Shown: piece by piece, positions 6,839-15,306 of the stretch | Layout: each line of letters starts with the position of its first letter | Position numbering within the stretch: the stretch's first letter is position 1 | Assembly (NCBI GenBank): GCA_023386495.1 | Contig: JAEWJS010000048.1 | Span: 1 to 21,456 of the forward strand | DNA: 21,456 nt | Origin: Bacillota bacterium | Lineage (GTDB): Bacteria; Bacillota; Bacilli; Paenibacillales; Paenibacillaceae | Direction of reading: 5' to 3' | Translations under genes and position numbers: made by a program | Notes under the pieces: generated by a model | What the model saw: the letters and a program-made list of their open reading frames with translations, nothing else | Told to the model about the DNA's origin: nothing | The model's database searches: none

Positions 6839-7634
6839 GCAACCGACTTACATAAGCTCCTTACAGAACCCGAAGGTGAAGGAGTGGGCGGGGTTATTGG
6901 ACAAAAAGCTTCGCGACCGCACCGGACGGTTCCTGATCGAAGGCGTCCATCTCGTGCAGGAAGCCATCGCTTGCGGTGCCGACCTCGACGCGATCGTCTG
7001 GGACGCGGAGCGCGGCTTGCCGGCAGAACTGCGGGCAGCCGTCAGCGGCTCCGACGCGCTACTCTACGAAGCGCCGCAGAATGTGCTGGCGAAGTGCACC
7101 GGCACGGATACGCCGCCGCCGGTATTCGGCGTGGCGGCCAAGCCGCTGCCGAACTTCGAGACGCTCTACCGCGAAGGGGCGCTCGTGCTCGTCTTGGACG
7201 GGCTGCGCGATCCCGGCAACGTCGGCACGCTCATTCGCAGCGCCGATGCGGTCGGCGCGGATGCCGTCGTGCTCGGCCGCGGGAGCGTCGACCTGTACAA
7301 CCCGAAGACGGTCCGCTCGACGATGGGCTCGCTGTTCCACCTGCCGGTGCTGGAGGGGGACCTTGCGGAGCTGCTGCCGGAGGCGCGCACGCGCGGCATG
7401 CGGATCGTCGGGACGAGCCTGACGGCCGAGCAGACCTGTTACGCTTGGGACTGGAAGGGCGCGACTTGGCTCTTGCTGGGCAATGAATCGAACGGCCTGT
7501 CCCCAGAAGCGTCCGCGTACGTGGACGGCACGGTGCTTATTCCGATGCGCGGCAGGGCGGAATCGCTCAATGTCGCGACCGCGGGTGCGGTACTGCTGCA
7601 TGAAGCGATGCGGCAGCGTTATTATGGACTGTGA
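6831..7634 (+). CDS. ysgA: TrmH/SpoU-family RNA 2'-O-methyltransferase (YsgA/RlmB-like)
   Basis: This family methylates ribose 2'-OH groups of rRNA or tRNA with S-adenosylmethionine. The 267-residue protein has an N-terminal substrate-binding domain (about 1-110, beginning with ISSLQNPKVKEW and with RTGRFLIEGVHLV) and a C-terminal SPOUT knot. The three SpoU motifs are visible: GLRDPGNVGTLIRSADAVGA (about residue 125), LLLGNESNGLSPE (about 216) and IPMRGRAESLNVATAGAVLLHEA (about 237). The ATG at 6831 overlaps the ktrA stop and has GGAAGG upstream; a longer frame would run back through ktrA. In Bacillus, ysgA lies between sspI and pheS. Here sspI is near, but pheS does not follow. The exact RNA target cannot be read from sequence. 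Confidence 0.9.
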   Translation: MNKQPTYISSLQNPKVKEWAGLLDKKLRDRTGRFLIEGVHLVQEAIACGADLDAIVWDAERGLPAELRAAVSGSDALLYEAPQNVLAKCTGTDTPPPVFGVAAKPLPNFETLYREGALVLVLDGLRDPGNVGTLIRSADAVGADAVVLGRGSVDLYNPKTVRSTMGSLFHLPVLEGDLAELLPEARTRGMRIVGTSLTAEQTCYAWDWKGATWLLLGNESNGLSPEASAYVDGTVLIPMRGRAESLNVATAGAVLLHEAMRQRYYGL

Positions 7635-7653
7635 ACGAGAGAGGAGCGTAACA

Positions 7654-9678
7654 ATGGAATATCATGTATCCATGCAAGGCAATGACCAAGCAAGAGGCTC
7701 GGCCGATCAGCCTTTTCGCACCATATCGCGTGCTGCGGCGCTGGCAATGGCCGGCGATACGGTGATTGTTCACGCCGGCGTATACAGGGAATGGGTGAAC
7801 CCGGCGAACGGAGGAACGGAGGAGCACAGAATCGTCTACCGATCCGCTGGAGACGGGGAAGTCGTCATTACCGGGGCGGAACGGATTGCCGACTGGAAAT
7901 CCGAAGGCGGCCATGTCTGGAGCACGGAAGTGCCCAATTCCATCTTCTCCGTTCGGAACCCCTATGAAGTGGAGTTAAGCGGAGACTGGCTGTTCGACGG
8001 GCCTTTCCCGGTTCATCTCGGCGATGTCTACTTGGATGGCAAGTCCCTCTATGAATGCGATAGCGTGGACAAAGTCCGCAAGCCCGAAGTATGGCCCGAA
8101 GCCAAGTATCCCGAGGACTCGCTGCTGCAATGGCATGCCGAGGTCGGATCTGCGACAACGAAGATCTGGGCCAACTTCGGCGGCAAGGATCCCCGCGAGG
8201 AGAATGTGGAGATCAATGTCCGTCCTTATTGCTTCTGGCCGGAGACACCGGGTCTGAACTACATAACCGTAAGCGGCTTCACGCTGCGCCAAGCGTCTCC
8301 GCAATGGGCGCCGCCAACCGACTACCAAGAAGGGTTGATCGGACCGCACTGGAGCAAGGGTTGGATCATTGAGAACAATGTGATCAGCGAATCCAAGTGC
8401 GTCGGGATCAGCCTGGGCACCGAGATCGGTACAGGCCACGCCAAGTCCAAGGGCAGGCATGTCAAAGGCGGTACGCAGCGCGAGCAAGAGGTCATTCTGC
8501 GCGCATTGCGCGCCGGCTGGCATAAGGATCGCGTCGGCAGCCACGTCGTACGCGGCAATGTAATTCATGATTGCGAACAGGCGGGTATTGTAGGTCATAT
8601 GGGCGCAGCCTTCAGCAGCATCTACCAGAACCGCATTTACAATATTCACCACAAGCGGCTCAGGCACGGTGCCGAAGTCGCAGGCATCAAGCTGCATGCT
8701 TCCTTGGATACGCAGATTAGCGACAATCGCATTTACAGCTGCTACCGCGCGCTCTGGCTGGACTGGCAAGCACAGGGTACCCGCATCAGCCGCAACGTAT
8801 TTTTCGACAACCTATCGGAGGACTTCTTCGTAGAGGTGTGCCACGGTCCGTATCTGGTCGATCATAATCTGTTCCTCTCGCCGATGAACTTCCGGAATAT
8901 GGCGCAGGGCGGGGCATTCGCCCATAATCTGTTCGCGGGCCGATTCGTCGTCCGTTCCGAGATTACCCGGATAACGCCGTATCACTTCCCTCACGAGACG
9001 GCAATGGCGGGCTACTCCAATATTACCGGAGGCGACGACAGGTACTACAACAACATCTTCTTGGGGGATAACGACCCGAATAAGGAGCCTGTTCCGATCA
9101 CCTTCTTCGAGCATCTGCCGCTTAAGCCGAGAGATGCGGTCGGCGAGGACGGGAAGACCGTCATGGACGGCGTGCCGGACAATTCCGTCTGCTATCTGCA
9201 TGCCGCGGGATTGGGTGGGTACGACAAGCATCCGAATGCCGCGGATAAGCGATGGTGGGAATACACGAGAGAAGAACTGATTGCACTCGGCGATGCCGCA
9301 AAAGATTTCTTCATCGGCAACGCGGTGCTTCCGGTGGCGATGGGCGGGAACGTGTATCTGAACGGCGCGGTTCCGAGCCATCATGAGCCCGGTGCCAAGA
9401 CCTATGCGCAGAAGGGCATCACGGTAGAGGTTGATCCTGCGCAAGGCAAGGTGAACATTCAGGTTCATGCGCCGGAATTGCTCCGAGGAGCCTCCGCAAC
9501 GCTGGTATCCACTGACCTGCTGGGCACAACGTATCACGCCGATATGAAGTTCGAGGAACCGGACGGCGCGCCATACCGGTTGGATGCGGACTTCTATGGC
9601 AAGAAGCGACCTGATGCAGCTGCTACGTCCGGTCCGTTCGAATGGACCGAGGAAGGCACGATAGAACTAGAATTCTAG
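7654..9678 (+). CDS. GH120-type beta-xylosidase-like right-handed beta-helix protein
   Basis: The 674-residue product resembles the GH120 beta-xylosidases typified by XylC of Thermoanaerobacterium saccharolyticum, which remove xylose from short xylo-oligosaccharides. It starts with a DUF1565-like segment (YHVSMQGNDQARGSADQPF, then GDTVIVHAGVYREWVNP) and continues with beta-helix coils. Sequences I recall from XylC recur: WAPPT...GLIGPHWSKGWIIENN, GIVGHMGAAFSSIYQNRIYNI, ALWLDWQAQGTRISRNVFF and FFVEVCHGPYLVDHN. The presumed nucleophile D370 (LWLDWQ) and acid/base E394 (FVEVCHG) correspond to D382 and E405 of XylC. There is no signal peptide, so it likely acts in the cytosol on imported sugars. 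GAGGAG lies 8 bp before the ATG. It follows the methylase gene by 19 bp, which is not a functional pairing. Substrate is inferred. Confidence 0.85.
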   Translation: MEYHVSMQGNDQARGSADQPFRTISRAAALAMAGDTVIVHAGVYREWVNPANGGTEEHRIVYRSAGDGEVVITGAERIADWKSEGGHVWSTEVPNSIFSVRNPYEVELSGDWLFDGPFPVHLGDVYLDGKSLYECDSVDKVRKPEVWPEAKYPEDSLLQWHAEVGSATTKIWANFGGKDPREENVEINVRPYCFWPETPGLNYITVSGFTLRQASPQWAPPTDYQEGLIGPHWSKGWIIENNVISESKCVGISLGTEIGTGHAKSKGRHVKGGTQREQEVILRALRAGWHKDRVGSHVVRGNVIHDCEQAGIVGHMGAAFSSIYQNRIYNIHHKRLRHGAEVAGIKLHASLDTQISDNRIYSCYRALWLDWQAQGTRISRNVFFDNLSEDFFVEVCHGPYLVDHNLFLSPMNFRNMAQGGAFAHNLFAGRFVVRSEITRITPYHFPHETAMAGYSNITGGDDRYYNNIFLGDNDPNKEPVPITFFEHLPLKPRDAVGEDGKTVMDGVPDNSVCYLHAAGLGGYDKHPNAADKRWWEYTREELIALGDAAKDFFIGNAVLPVAMGGNVYLNGAVPSHHEPGAKTYAQKGITVEVDPAQGKVNIQVHAPELLRGASATLVSTDLLGTTYHADMKFEEPDGAPYRLDADFYGKKRPDAAATSGPFEWTEEGTIELEF

Positions 9679-9699
9679 TATAGGAATGGAGTGTCGACC

Positions 9700-10686
9700 A
9701 TGGAATACGTAAAACTCGGCAATACCGGCCTGGACGTGTCCCGGCTCTGTCTCGGCTGCATGGGCTTCGGCGACGCGGCGAGCTGGACGCATCCATGGAC
9801 GCTGACGGAAGAGCAATCGCGTCCGGTCATCAAGCGGGCGCTTGAGCTCGGCATCAACTTCTTCGATACGGCCAACGTGTATTCGGCAGGGACGAGCGAA
9901 GCATACGTCGGCCGCGCGCTCAAGGACTTCGCCAGACGGGATGAAGTCGTTATCGCGACGAAGGTATTCTTCCGCATGCATGACGGTCCGAACGGGGCAG
10001 GATTATCCCGCAAAGCGATCATGAGCGAGATCGACAATAGCTTGAAGCGGCTCGGCACCGATTACGTGGACCTGTATCAGATCCATCGCTGGGATTACGA
10101 CACGCCGATCGAAGAGACGATGGAGGCGCTGCACGACGTCGTCAAGGCAGGCAAGGCCCGATACATCGGCGCGTCCGCCATGTTCGCCTGGCAGTTCCTG
10201 AAGGCGCTGCACGTCGCGGAGCAGAACGGCTGGACGCGCTTCGTCGCGATGCAGAACCATTACAACCTGATCTATCGGGAAGATGAGCGCGAGATGCTGC
10301 CGCTCTGCAAGGCCGAAGGCATCGGCGTCATTCCTTACAGCCCGCTTGCAGCGGGAAGGCTGATGCGCGATCCCGGAGAGAAGACGCATCGATCCGAGAC
10401 GGACCCGGCGCAGAAGTCGAAGTACGATGCGTACGCGGAAGTCGACCGGCCGATCATCGAGCGAGTCGCCGCTATCGCCGCCGAGCGCGGCGTCCCCCGC
10501 GTGCATGTCGCGCTGGCTTGGCTGCTGCAGAAGGAGCCGGTGACCTCCCCGATTATCGGGGCGACGACGATCGCCCATCTGGAGGATGACGTCGCGGCGC
10601 TGTCGTTCAAGCTGACGCCGGAAGAGATGGCGTCGTTGGAAGCGCCGTATATGCCGCATCGGGTAGTCGGCGCACTGTCTCGCTGA
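9700..10686 (+). CDS. Aldo/keto reductase, YajO-like
   Basis: This is an NADPH-dependent aldo/keto reductase of TIM-barrel fold, 328 residues. It reads strongly like E. coli YajO throughout: LGNTGLDVSRLCLGCMGFGD, HPWTLTEEQSRPVIKRALELGINFFDTANVYSAGTSE, YQIHRWDYDTPIEETMEAL, NHYNLIYREDEREMLPLC and SPIIGATT. The catalytic tetrad is visible as Asp and Tyr in FFDTANVYS, Lys in VIATKV and His in YQIHRWD. ATG at 9700 is preferred to the in-frame GTG at 9691, because TGGAG lies 8 bp before the ATG and the GTG is too close to its ribosome site. It follows the GH120 gene by 21 bp and precedes the radical SAM gene by 10 bp. The substrate is unknown; a sugar-derived carbonyl is plausible from the neighbour. 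Confidence 0.92.
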   Translation: MEYVKLGNTGLDVSRLCLGCMGFGDAASWTHPWTLTEEQSRPVIKRALELGINFFDTANVYSAGTSEAYVGRALKDFARRDEVVIATKVFFRMHDGPNGAGLSRKAIMSEIDNSLKRLGTDYVDLYQIHRWDYDTPIEETMEALHDVVKAGKARYIGASAMFAWQFLKALHVAEQNGWTRFVAMQNHYNLIYREDEREMLPLCKAEGIGVIPYSPLAAGRLMRDPGEKTHRSETDPAQKSKYDAYAEVDRPIIERVAAIAAERGVPRVHVALAWLLQKEPVTSPIIGATTIAHLEDDVAALSFKLTPEEMASLEAPYMPHRVVGALSR

Positions 10687-10696
10687 GGGAATCGGA

Positions 10697-11545
10697 ATGG
10701 ACATCGTCATGAACGAGGTTATGGCGAAGCAGCTCCTGACGGAGGCGAAGGGCTACCTCGACGTCGGATTCACGCATTCCCTGAATCCGTACAGCGGCTG
10801 CGCCTTCGCGTGCCGCTACTGCTACGTGAGAGAGATGCCGATCCAGAAGTTCAAGGGGATTCCGTGGGGGCAATGGGTGGATCGCAAGGCGAACGCGGCC
10901 GCCATTTACCGCAAGGAAATGGTCAAGCTGCGCGCCAAGGGCAAGCCGGTGAGGCTGTTCATGGCTTCTGTTACGGATCCCTATCAACCGATCGAGCGGG
11001 AGGCCAGGATCACCCGCGGCCTTCTGGAAGGGATGCTGGAGCACCCGCCGGATTGGCTGCAGGTCCAGACGCGCAGCCCGCTGGTCGCTCGGGACATCGA
11101 TCTGCTCCAGCAGCTCCAACAGCGATGCGACGTGCTTGTATCGATGACGGTCGAGACGGATCGGGAGGACGTGAAGCGCATATTCGCTCCCTACGCGCCG
11201 GGGATCAAGCTGCGCATCCAAGCGTTGGAGCAAGTACATGCAGCCGGCATCGCCACGCAGGCAGCTATCTCTCCGGTGCTGCCGTTCACGCCGGATTTTC
11301 CGATACGGCTGCAAGGCATCGCGGACCATATCTGGATCGACACGCTCAGCATCGGGGACGGTTCGATGGGCAGACGCTCGGCACGATTGGGGATGCCGCA
11401 GCTGTTCGACGAGCATGGGCTGTCGCAGTGGTATCAGGGCGACCTGCATGACAAGGTGAAGAAGCATTTTCTGAAGCATTGGCCAGCGGGCCGCGTGCAC
11501 GTGTCGCGAGAAGAGGCTTTCCCAGCAGGGAGAGGCGACACGTGA
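10697..11545 (+). CDS. Radical SAM protein of the SPL (spore photoproduct lyase-like) family
   Basis: This 282-residue protein has the radical SAM cluster motif CxxxCxxC at C35, C39 and C42 (GCAFACRYCYVREMP), preceded by HSLNPYSG. It continues with FMASVTDPYQPIEREARITRGLLE, which is typical of the SPL-like/Rv2578c-type radical SAM group rather than of genuine spore photoproduct lyase. The function of this group is not established, though DNA repair has been suggested. GAGGGA lies 6 bp before the ATG; an in-frame ATG four codons later is a weaker choice. It is the last gene before the terminator at 11574-11618, with 10 bp to the upstream reductase, so it is probably co-transcribed. Confidence 0.88.
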   Translation: MDIVMNEVMAKQLLTEAKGYLDVGFTHSLNPYSGCAFACRYCYVREMPIQKFKGIPWGQWVDRKANAAAIYRKEMVKLRAKGKPVRLFMASVTDPYQPIEREARITRGLLEGMLEHPPDWLQVQTRSPLVARDIDLLQQLQQRCDVLVSMTVETDREDVKRIFAPYAPGIKLRIQALEQVHAAGIATQAAISPVLPFTPDFPIRLQGIADHIWIDTLSIGDGSMGRRSARLGMPQLFDEHGLSQWYQGDLHDKVKKHFLKHWPAGRVHVSREEAFPAGRGDT

Positions 11546-11573
11546 CGCGTGAACGGCTCGCTCGCTCGCGAAG

Positions 11574-11618
11574 AAGCCGACGGATCGGTAGCTTACCGCT
11601 ATCGATTCGTCGGCTTTT
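11574..11618 (+). terminator. Strong hairpin terminator between convergent genes
   Basis: A 17-bp stem from AAGCCGACGG to CGTCGGCTT, with a few G-T pairs and a five-base TTACC loop, is followed by TTTT. It lies 28 bp after the radical SAM stop and 25 bp before the 3' end of the converging GGDEF/EAL gene. The minus-strand side has only TTCTT, so it may also slow the converging transcript. Confidence 0.85.
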
Positions 11619-11642
11619 GCGCGTGCAGTTCAATCCCTATCC

Positions 11643-14600
11643 CTATTCATTGGATCCGGCCTTCGTATGCGCTTCGAATACCTCTTTCAATCGATCTGCC
11701 GTAACCGGTCGGCTCATGTAGTAGCCTTGGTAGGCGTCGCAGCCGAGCGAGGACAGCATATTCAACTGCTCGACCGTCTCGACGCCTTCGGCCAGCACCA
11801 GCAGCCTCAGGCTGCGGGACATCGCGATGATCGCTTGCACGATTGCCGTTGCCTGCTCGCGGTCCCCGTTCAACTCCAGGATAAAAGAGCGATCGATCTT
11901 GAGAATTCGAAGCGGGAGCCGACCGAGCAGCGACAAAGACGAGTAGCCGGTTCCGAAGTCGTCCAACGCGGTCAGGATGCCCCTGTCGAGCAGCGCGCGA
12001 AGCACGTTCGACGTCGTCTCCAGGCTCTGAAGGGCGGTTGACTCCGTAATTTCGAATATAATGCGTCCGGGATCGGCGCCTGTCTCCCGCAGCACGCGAT
12101 CGGTCATGGCGAGAAAGTCCGGATGCTGGAGCTGCTTGGCGGAGATATTCACGGCGATCGTGAGCGGGCCGATGCCCTCTGCTTCCCAACGGACGAGCTG
12201 CCGGCAAGCCTCGGCGAGTACCCATTCCCCGATCGGGATGATCGTGCCGTTCTCCTCCGCAAGCGGGATAAAATGCGACGGCATCATATTGCCAAGCTCC
12301 GGGTCTTCCCAACGAAGGAGCGCCTCGACGCCGATCATGCTGCCGGACGCTACTTCGATCTGCGGCTGGTAGACGAGCCGGAAGCTGTCCATGCGATCGA
12401 CGGCGCGATGCAGCTTGTTGCTGACGGCCAGCCGGTCAAGGACTCGCTCGCCTAACGCATCGTGATACGCTTCCGCGCGATTACGCCCTTGCTGCTTAGC
12501 CTTATACATGGCTGTATCCGCCATCTTGACGAGCTCGTGGCTCGTCCTGCCGTCCGGATAACGGCTAAGTCCGATACTCGTGGTAACATACAGCTCGTTG
12601 CCCTGGATCGTCAGGGGGCGCTTGAGCTCGCGCAGGATGTCGTCAACCAGACGGCGCACTTCCGCTTCCTCCGGCGACCCTGCCAGCAGGATCATGAATT
12701 CGTCCCCGCCGATCCGCGCGACGAGTCCGCGGTCCCGCACTTCGCGACGGATGATGTCCGCAATGTGGCGCAGCAGCGCATCGCCGGCATCGTGTCCAAG
12801 GCTGTCGTTCACTTCCTTGAAGTGATCGAGGTCGAGCATCATGACGACTAGCGATGTCTCCTGCCGCTCGGCTAACGCGACTTCCGACTCGAGCCGTTCG
12901 TAGAACATTCTTCGATTCGCGAGGCCGGTTAGCGGGTCCTCGTATGCCAGCTGGTAGATACGCCGCTCCGCGGCTTTCTGTTCCGTTACGTCCCGCACGG
13001 TGACATAGATGACTTCTGAATCGTTGTCCGCGAATGCCGCAAAATCAACGATGCCGTCTATAATGTGGCCGTCTCGCGTCATCCATTGGATCTCTAGTTC
13101 GTCCACTTGGCTGCTGCTTGATCGAAGCGCCGCCCATGTACGCTCCCATTGCGCGAATGATTCGGGCAAGACGAACTTGCCGCACCACAGCCCTCTGACT
13201 TCGTCGATCGCATACCCCATTTTGTCCAGCCAGAACGGATTCGCGTCAAGAATATGAAGGGATTCGTCCAGCGATAGGATCATGACAGGCGTATTGTGGA
13301 AAAAGTGGCGATAACGCTGTTCGGATTGTTTCAACGCATCTTCTGCCTGTCTGCGAGCCTGAATGTCTTTGATCGACACGATCATTCGAATGGGCTTGCC
13401 GTCAGCGTCCCTTACCGCACGGCCGGTCAAATATACCCATCTGTAACCGTCTGGGATGCGCAGCCGAATTTCGATCGAGATCGGCTCCTGGCGGGTTAAG
13501 TGCGATTGCCATGCCGATTGGAGCCTAGCATTGTCCTCCGGATAGACATAAGCGAGAAAGGCATCCAGCGTTGCCGGTAGTTCGTCGGTGTCGATGCCGA
13601 GGATGGACGCGATGCCCGTAATCCACTCGACGGCGTTGCTATCGAGATGGACGGCGAAGAAGCCATCGCTGGTCGTCTCCGAGACGGTAGCAAGCTTCTC
13701 GATCAATTCGGAATTGCGCGAATCGCGTTGCTGCAGATCATGCAACAGAAGCCGACGTTCATGGATAACGCCCAGGAGATTCGGGATTTTCCGCGTGTCG
13801 TAACCGCGAACCAGCCGCTCGTTAACCGGCCCGACGGTAGCGATATAGCCATGGAAATTCGTGTTGTCATGCACGGGCTGGACGATGCCGATCTCATAGC
13901 CTGTCGGCGTAGTCCCGCCCGGCATCCGATCGGCAAGCGGGAATGAAGTTTCCTCGATCAGTTGCCCGGGCGTCGGGACGGGAGCGTCTCTCAGACTGGC
14001 CACTTGATCGATGACTAATTGTCCATTCCCGTCCGACAGGGCGAGGCAGCCCCAATGCTGGTTCGTATGCCGCAGCCAGGATAGATCTTGCACATGGATT
14101 ACCTCGCGGCCGATCATATGCTGGGATTCGATGATGTTCTCCAGCAAGGCATCGCTGATCGGATGAGCCGATAACGTCTGTGTATTGATGCTGGTATTGC
14201 TCGCGCCGGCATCTGTCGAGCCGCGCACGATCAGATTCATCGGTAGGCAATGTTGTCCGGTGTGCGGCTGTTCGCCTTGCAGAATCGCGAACATGCGCCT
14301 GCAGGCTTCCGTGCCTAGCTGGATAATCGGCTGCCGGATCGTCGTCAGCCCTGGACTGCATCTCAACGCAGCCCCGATATCGTCAAAACCAGTGATGGCC
14401 ATATCCTCAGGAATCCGGTATCCGCATGCCTGGAATTTCTCCATCAGCTCGATTGCAATATAATCGGCCGAGACCGCGATTGCCGTGCAGCTCTTGCCTT
14501 CGGCCATGTAGAAGTCGAACGCTTCCGAACCGGACCAGGTCGAGGTGTGCAGACGCTCGTCCACCGTCAATCCGGCTTCGCGATAGGCATCGCAATAGCC

Positions 14601-15023
14601 ATCGTACCTATCGCTGAAGTCCGAGTTCGTCACGTCGCCGACGAATCCGATCCGGGAGTGTCCAAGGGCAATCAGGTGCCGCACGGCCGCGGCCATGCCG
14701 CTTCGATTATCGCTTGTGACGGAGAAGGAGGGGATGTCGGCGTAATGGCTGGCAATGGTCACGATCGGTCTGCCGGTCGCCGCCAGTTCTGCAAGGTGGT
14801 CCTTGGGCACCGCGTCGGCGATGACGATCCAAGCGTCCATATCCGCCCACCCGACGCGCAGCCGGTAATCGATTCGCTTGCCGGAGTAGTCCGCCATATA
14901 GGTGACGAACGTCGTAATTCGAACATCGCAATGACGCGCTTCTTCCGCGATGCCCCAGACGATGTCGCCGTAATAGAATCCGTCCAGAAAAGGCGTCAAT
15001 AGGCCGATTTTCCACTGTTTCAT
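11643..15023 (-). CDS. LacI-type sensor / PAS / PAS / GGDEF / EAL c-di-GMP signalling protein
   Basis: A 1126-residue signalling protein. Residues 1 to about 285 are a LacI/GalR-type ligand-binding domain without the DNA-binding helix-turn-helix and without a signal peptide (KIGLLTPFLDGFYYGDIVWGI, ALGHSRIGFVGD, IPEDMAITGFDDI, TTIRQP). About 286-450 is an unassigned linker, perhaps GAF-like. Two PAS domains follow at about 452-566 and 567-700. The GGDEF domain follows (LDHFKEVNDSLGHDAGD; RIGGDEF at about 770-776), then EAL from about 880 to the end, with EALLR (about 900), EITES, DDFGTGYSSL, KIDRSF and LAEGVET all present. Both catalytic motifs look intact. The inhibitory-site RxxD before GGDEF is RDRG, so the Asp is missing. 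ATG at 15023 fits the LacI-fold start; a 20-residue upstream extension has no ribosome site. A cytosolic sugar or related ligand is the likely input; this is inference. Confidence 0.9.
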   Translation of the reverse strand: MKQWKIGLLTPFLDGFYYGDIVWGIAEEARHCDVRITTFVTYMADYSGKRIDYRLRVGWADMDAWIVIADAVPKDHLAELAATGRPIVTIASHYADIPSFSVTSDNRSGMAAAVRHLIALGHSRIGFVGDVTNSDFSDRYDGYCDAYREAGLTVDERLHTSTWSGSEAFDFYMAEGKSCTAIAVSADYIAIELMEKFQACGYRIPEDMAITGFDDIGAALRCSPGLTTIRQPIIQLGTEACRRMFAILQGEQPHTGQHCLPMNLIVRGSTDAGASNTSINTQTLSAHPISDALLENIIESQHMIGREVIHVQDLSWLRHTNQHWGCLALSDGNGQLVIDQVASLRDAPVPTPGQLIEETSFPLADRMPGGTTPTGYEIGIVQPVHDNTNFHGYIATVGPVNERLVRGYDTRKIPNLLGVIHERRLLLHDLQQRDSRNSELIEKLATVSETTSDGFFAVHLDSNAVEWITGIASILGIDTDELPATLDAFLAYVYPEDNARLQSAWQSHLTRQEPISIEIRLRIPDGYRWVYLTGRAVRDADGKPIRMIVSIKDIQARRQAEDALKQSEQRYRHFFHNTPVMILSLDESLHILDANPFWLDKMGYAIDEVRGLWCGKFVLPESFAQWERTWAALRSSSSQVDELEIQWMTRDGHIIDGIVDFAAFADNDSEVIYVTVRDVTEQKAAERRIYQLAYEDPLTGLANRRMFYERLESEVALAERQETSLVVMMLDLDHFKEVNDSLGHDAGDALLRHIADIIRREVRDRGLVARIGGDEFMILLAGSPEEAEVRRLVDDILRELKRPLTIQGNELYVTTSIGLSRYPDGRTSHELVKMADTAMYKAKQQGRNRAEAYHDALGERVLDRLAVSNKLHRAVDRMDSFRLVYQPQIEVASGSMIGVEALLRWEDPELGNMMPSHFIPLAEENGTIIPIGEWVLAEACRQLVRWEAEGIGPLTIAVNISAKQLQHPDFLAMTDRVLRETGADPGRIIFEITESTALQSLETTSNVLRALLDRGILTALDDFGTGYSSLSLLGRLPLRILKIDRSFILELNGDREQATAIVQAIIAMSRSLRLLVLAEGVETVEQLNMLSSLGCDAYQGYYMSRPVTADRLKEVFEAHTKAGSNE

Positions 15024-15306
15024 AGGATCACGCTCACAATCATGGGTTTGTCTAGCTGCTGGCAGTGATGTGAATGCATGCAATTTAATTCATAGTCTTA
15101 CTATTATTTCGACATATATGGCCAAATCCTTTGGTATTCCACTTATTTATTTATACTTCTCATGTGTTGCGTGCCCGAATGCAACACCGCAACGGAGCGT
15201 TATTTTTAAGCCGGAACAGCACGACAATCGGTTCGCGAGATCGATTATCGTAAGAAGGAGCAAGAGCATGTCATCATCATATCGCCATGGAGAGGGAGGA
15301 CTGCAC
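15024..15306. promoter_or_regulatory. Divergent regulatory region between the c-di-GMP gene and the oxidoreductase
   Basis: An AT-rich 283-bp gap holds the control sites for both genes. For the plus strand, TATACT at 15152-15157 is a fair -10, but the only -35 (TTGGTA, 15131-15136) is 15 bp away, which is short. A 13-bp dyad ATAGT-CTT-ACTAT lies at 15092-15104 on the side of the minus-strand gene. A larger inverted repeat at 15164-15187 is given separately. I could not settle on a minus-strand promoter. Confidence 0.4.
15164..15187. promoter_or_regulatory. Inverted repeat GTGTTGC-N10-GCAACAC, candidate operator
   Basis: Perfect 7-bp arms are separated by 10 bp, and they start about 7 bp after the candidate -10 (TATACT). 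The site therefore falls at or just after the predicted transcription start of the Gfo/Idh gene. A second CGCAAC at 15188-15193 could pair with the left arm instead. It fits a repressor site or a leader hairpin; the regulator is unknown. Confidence 0.35.
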
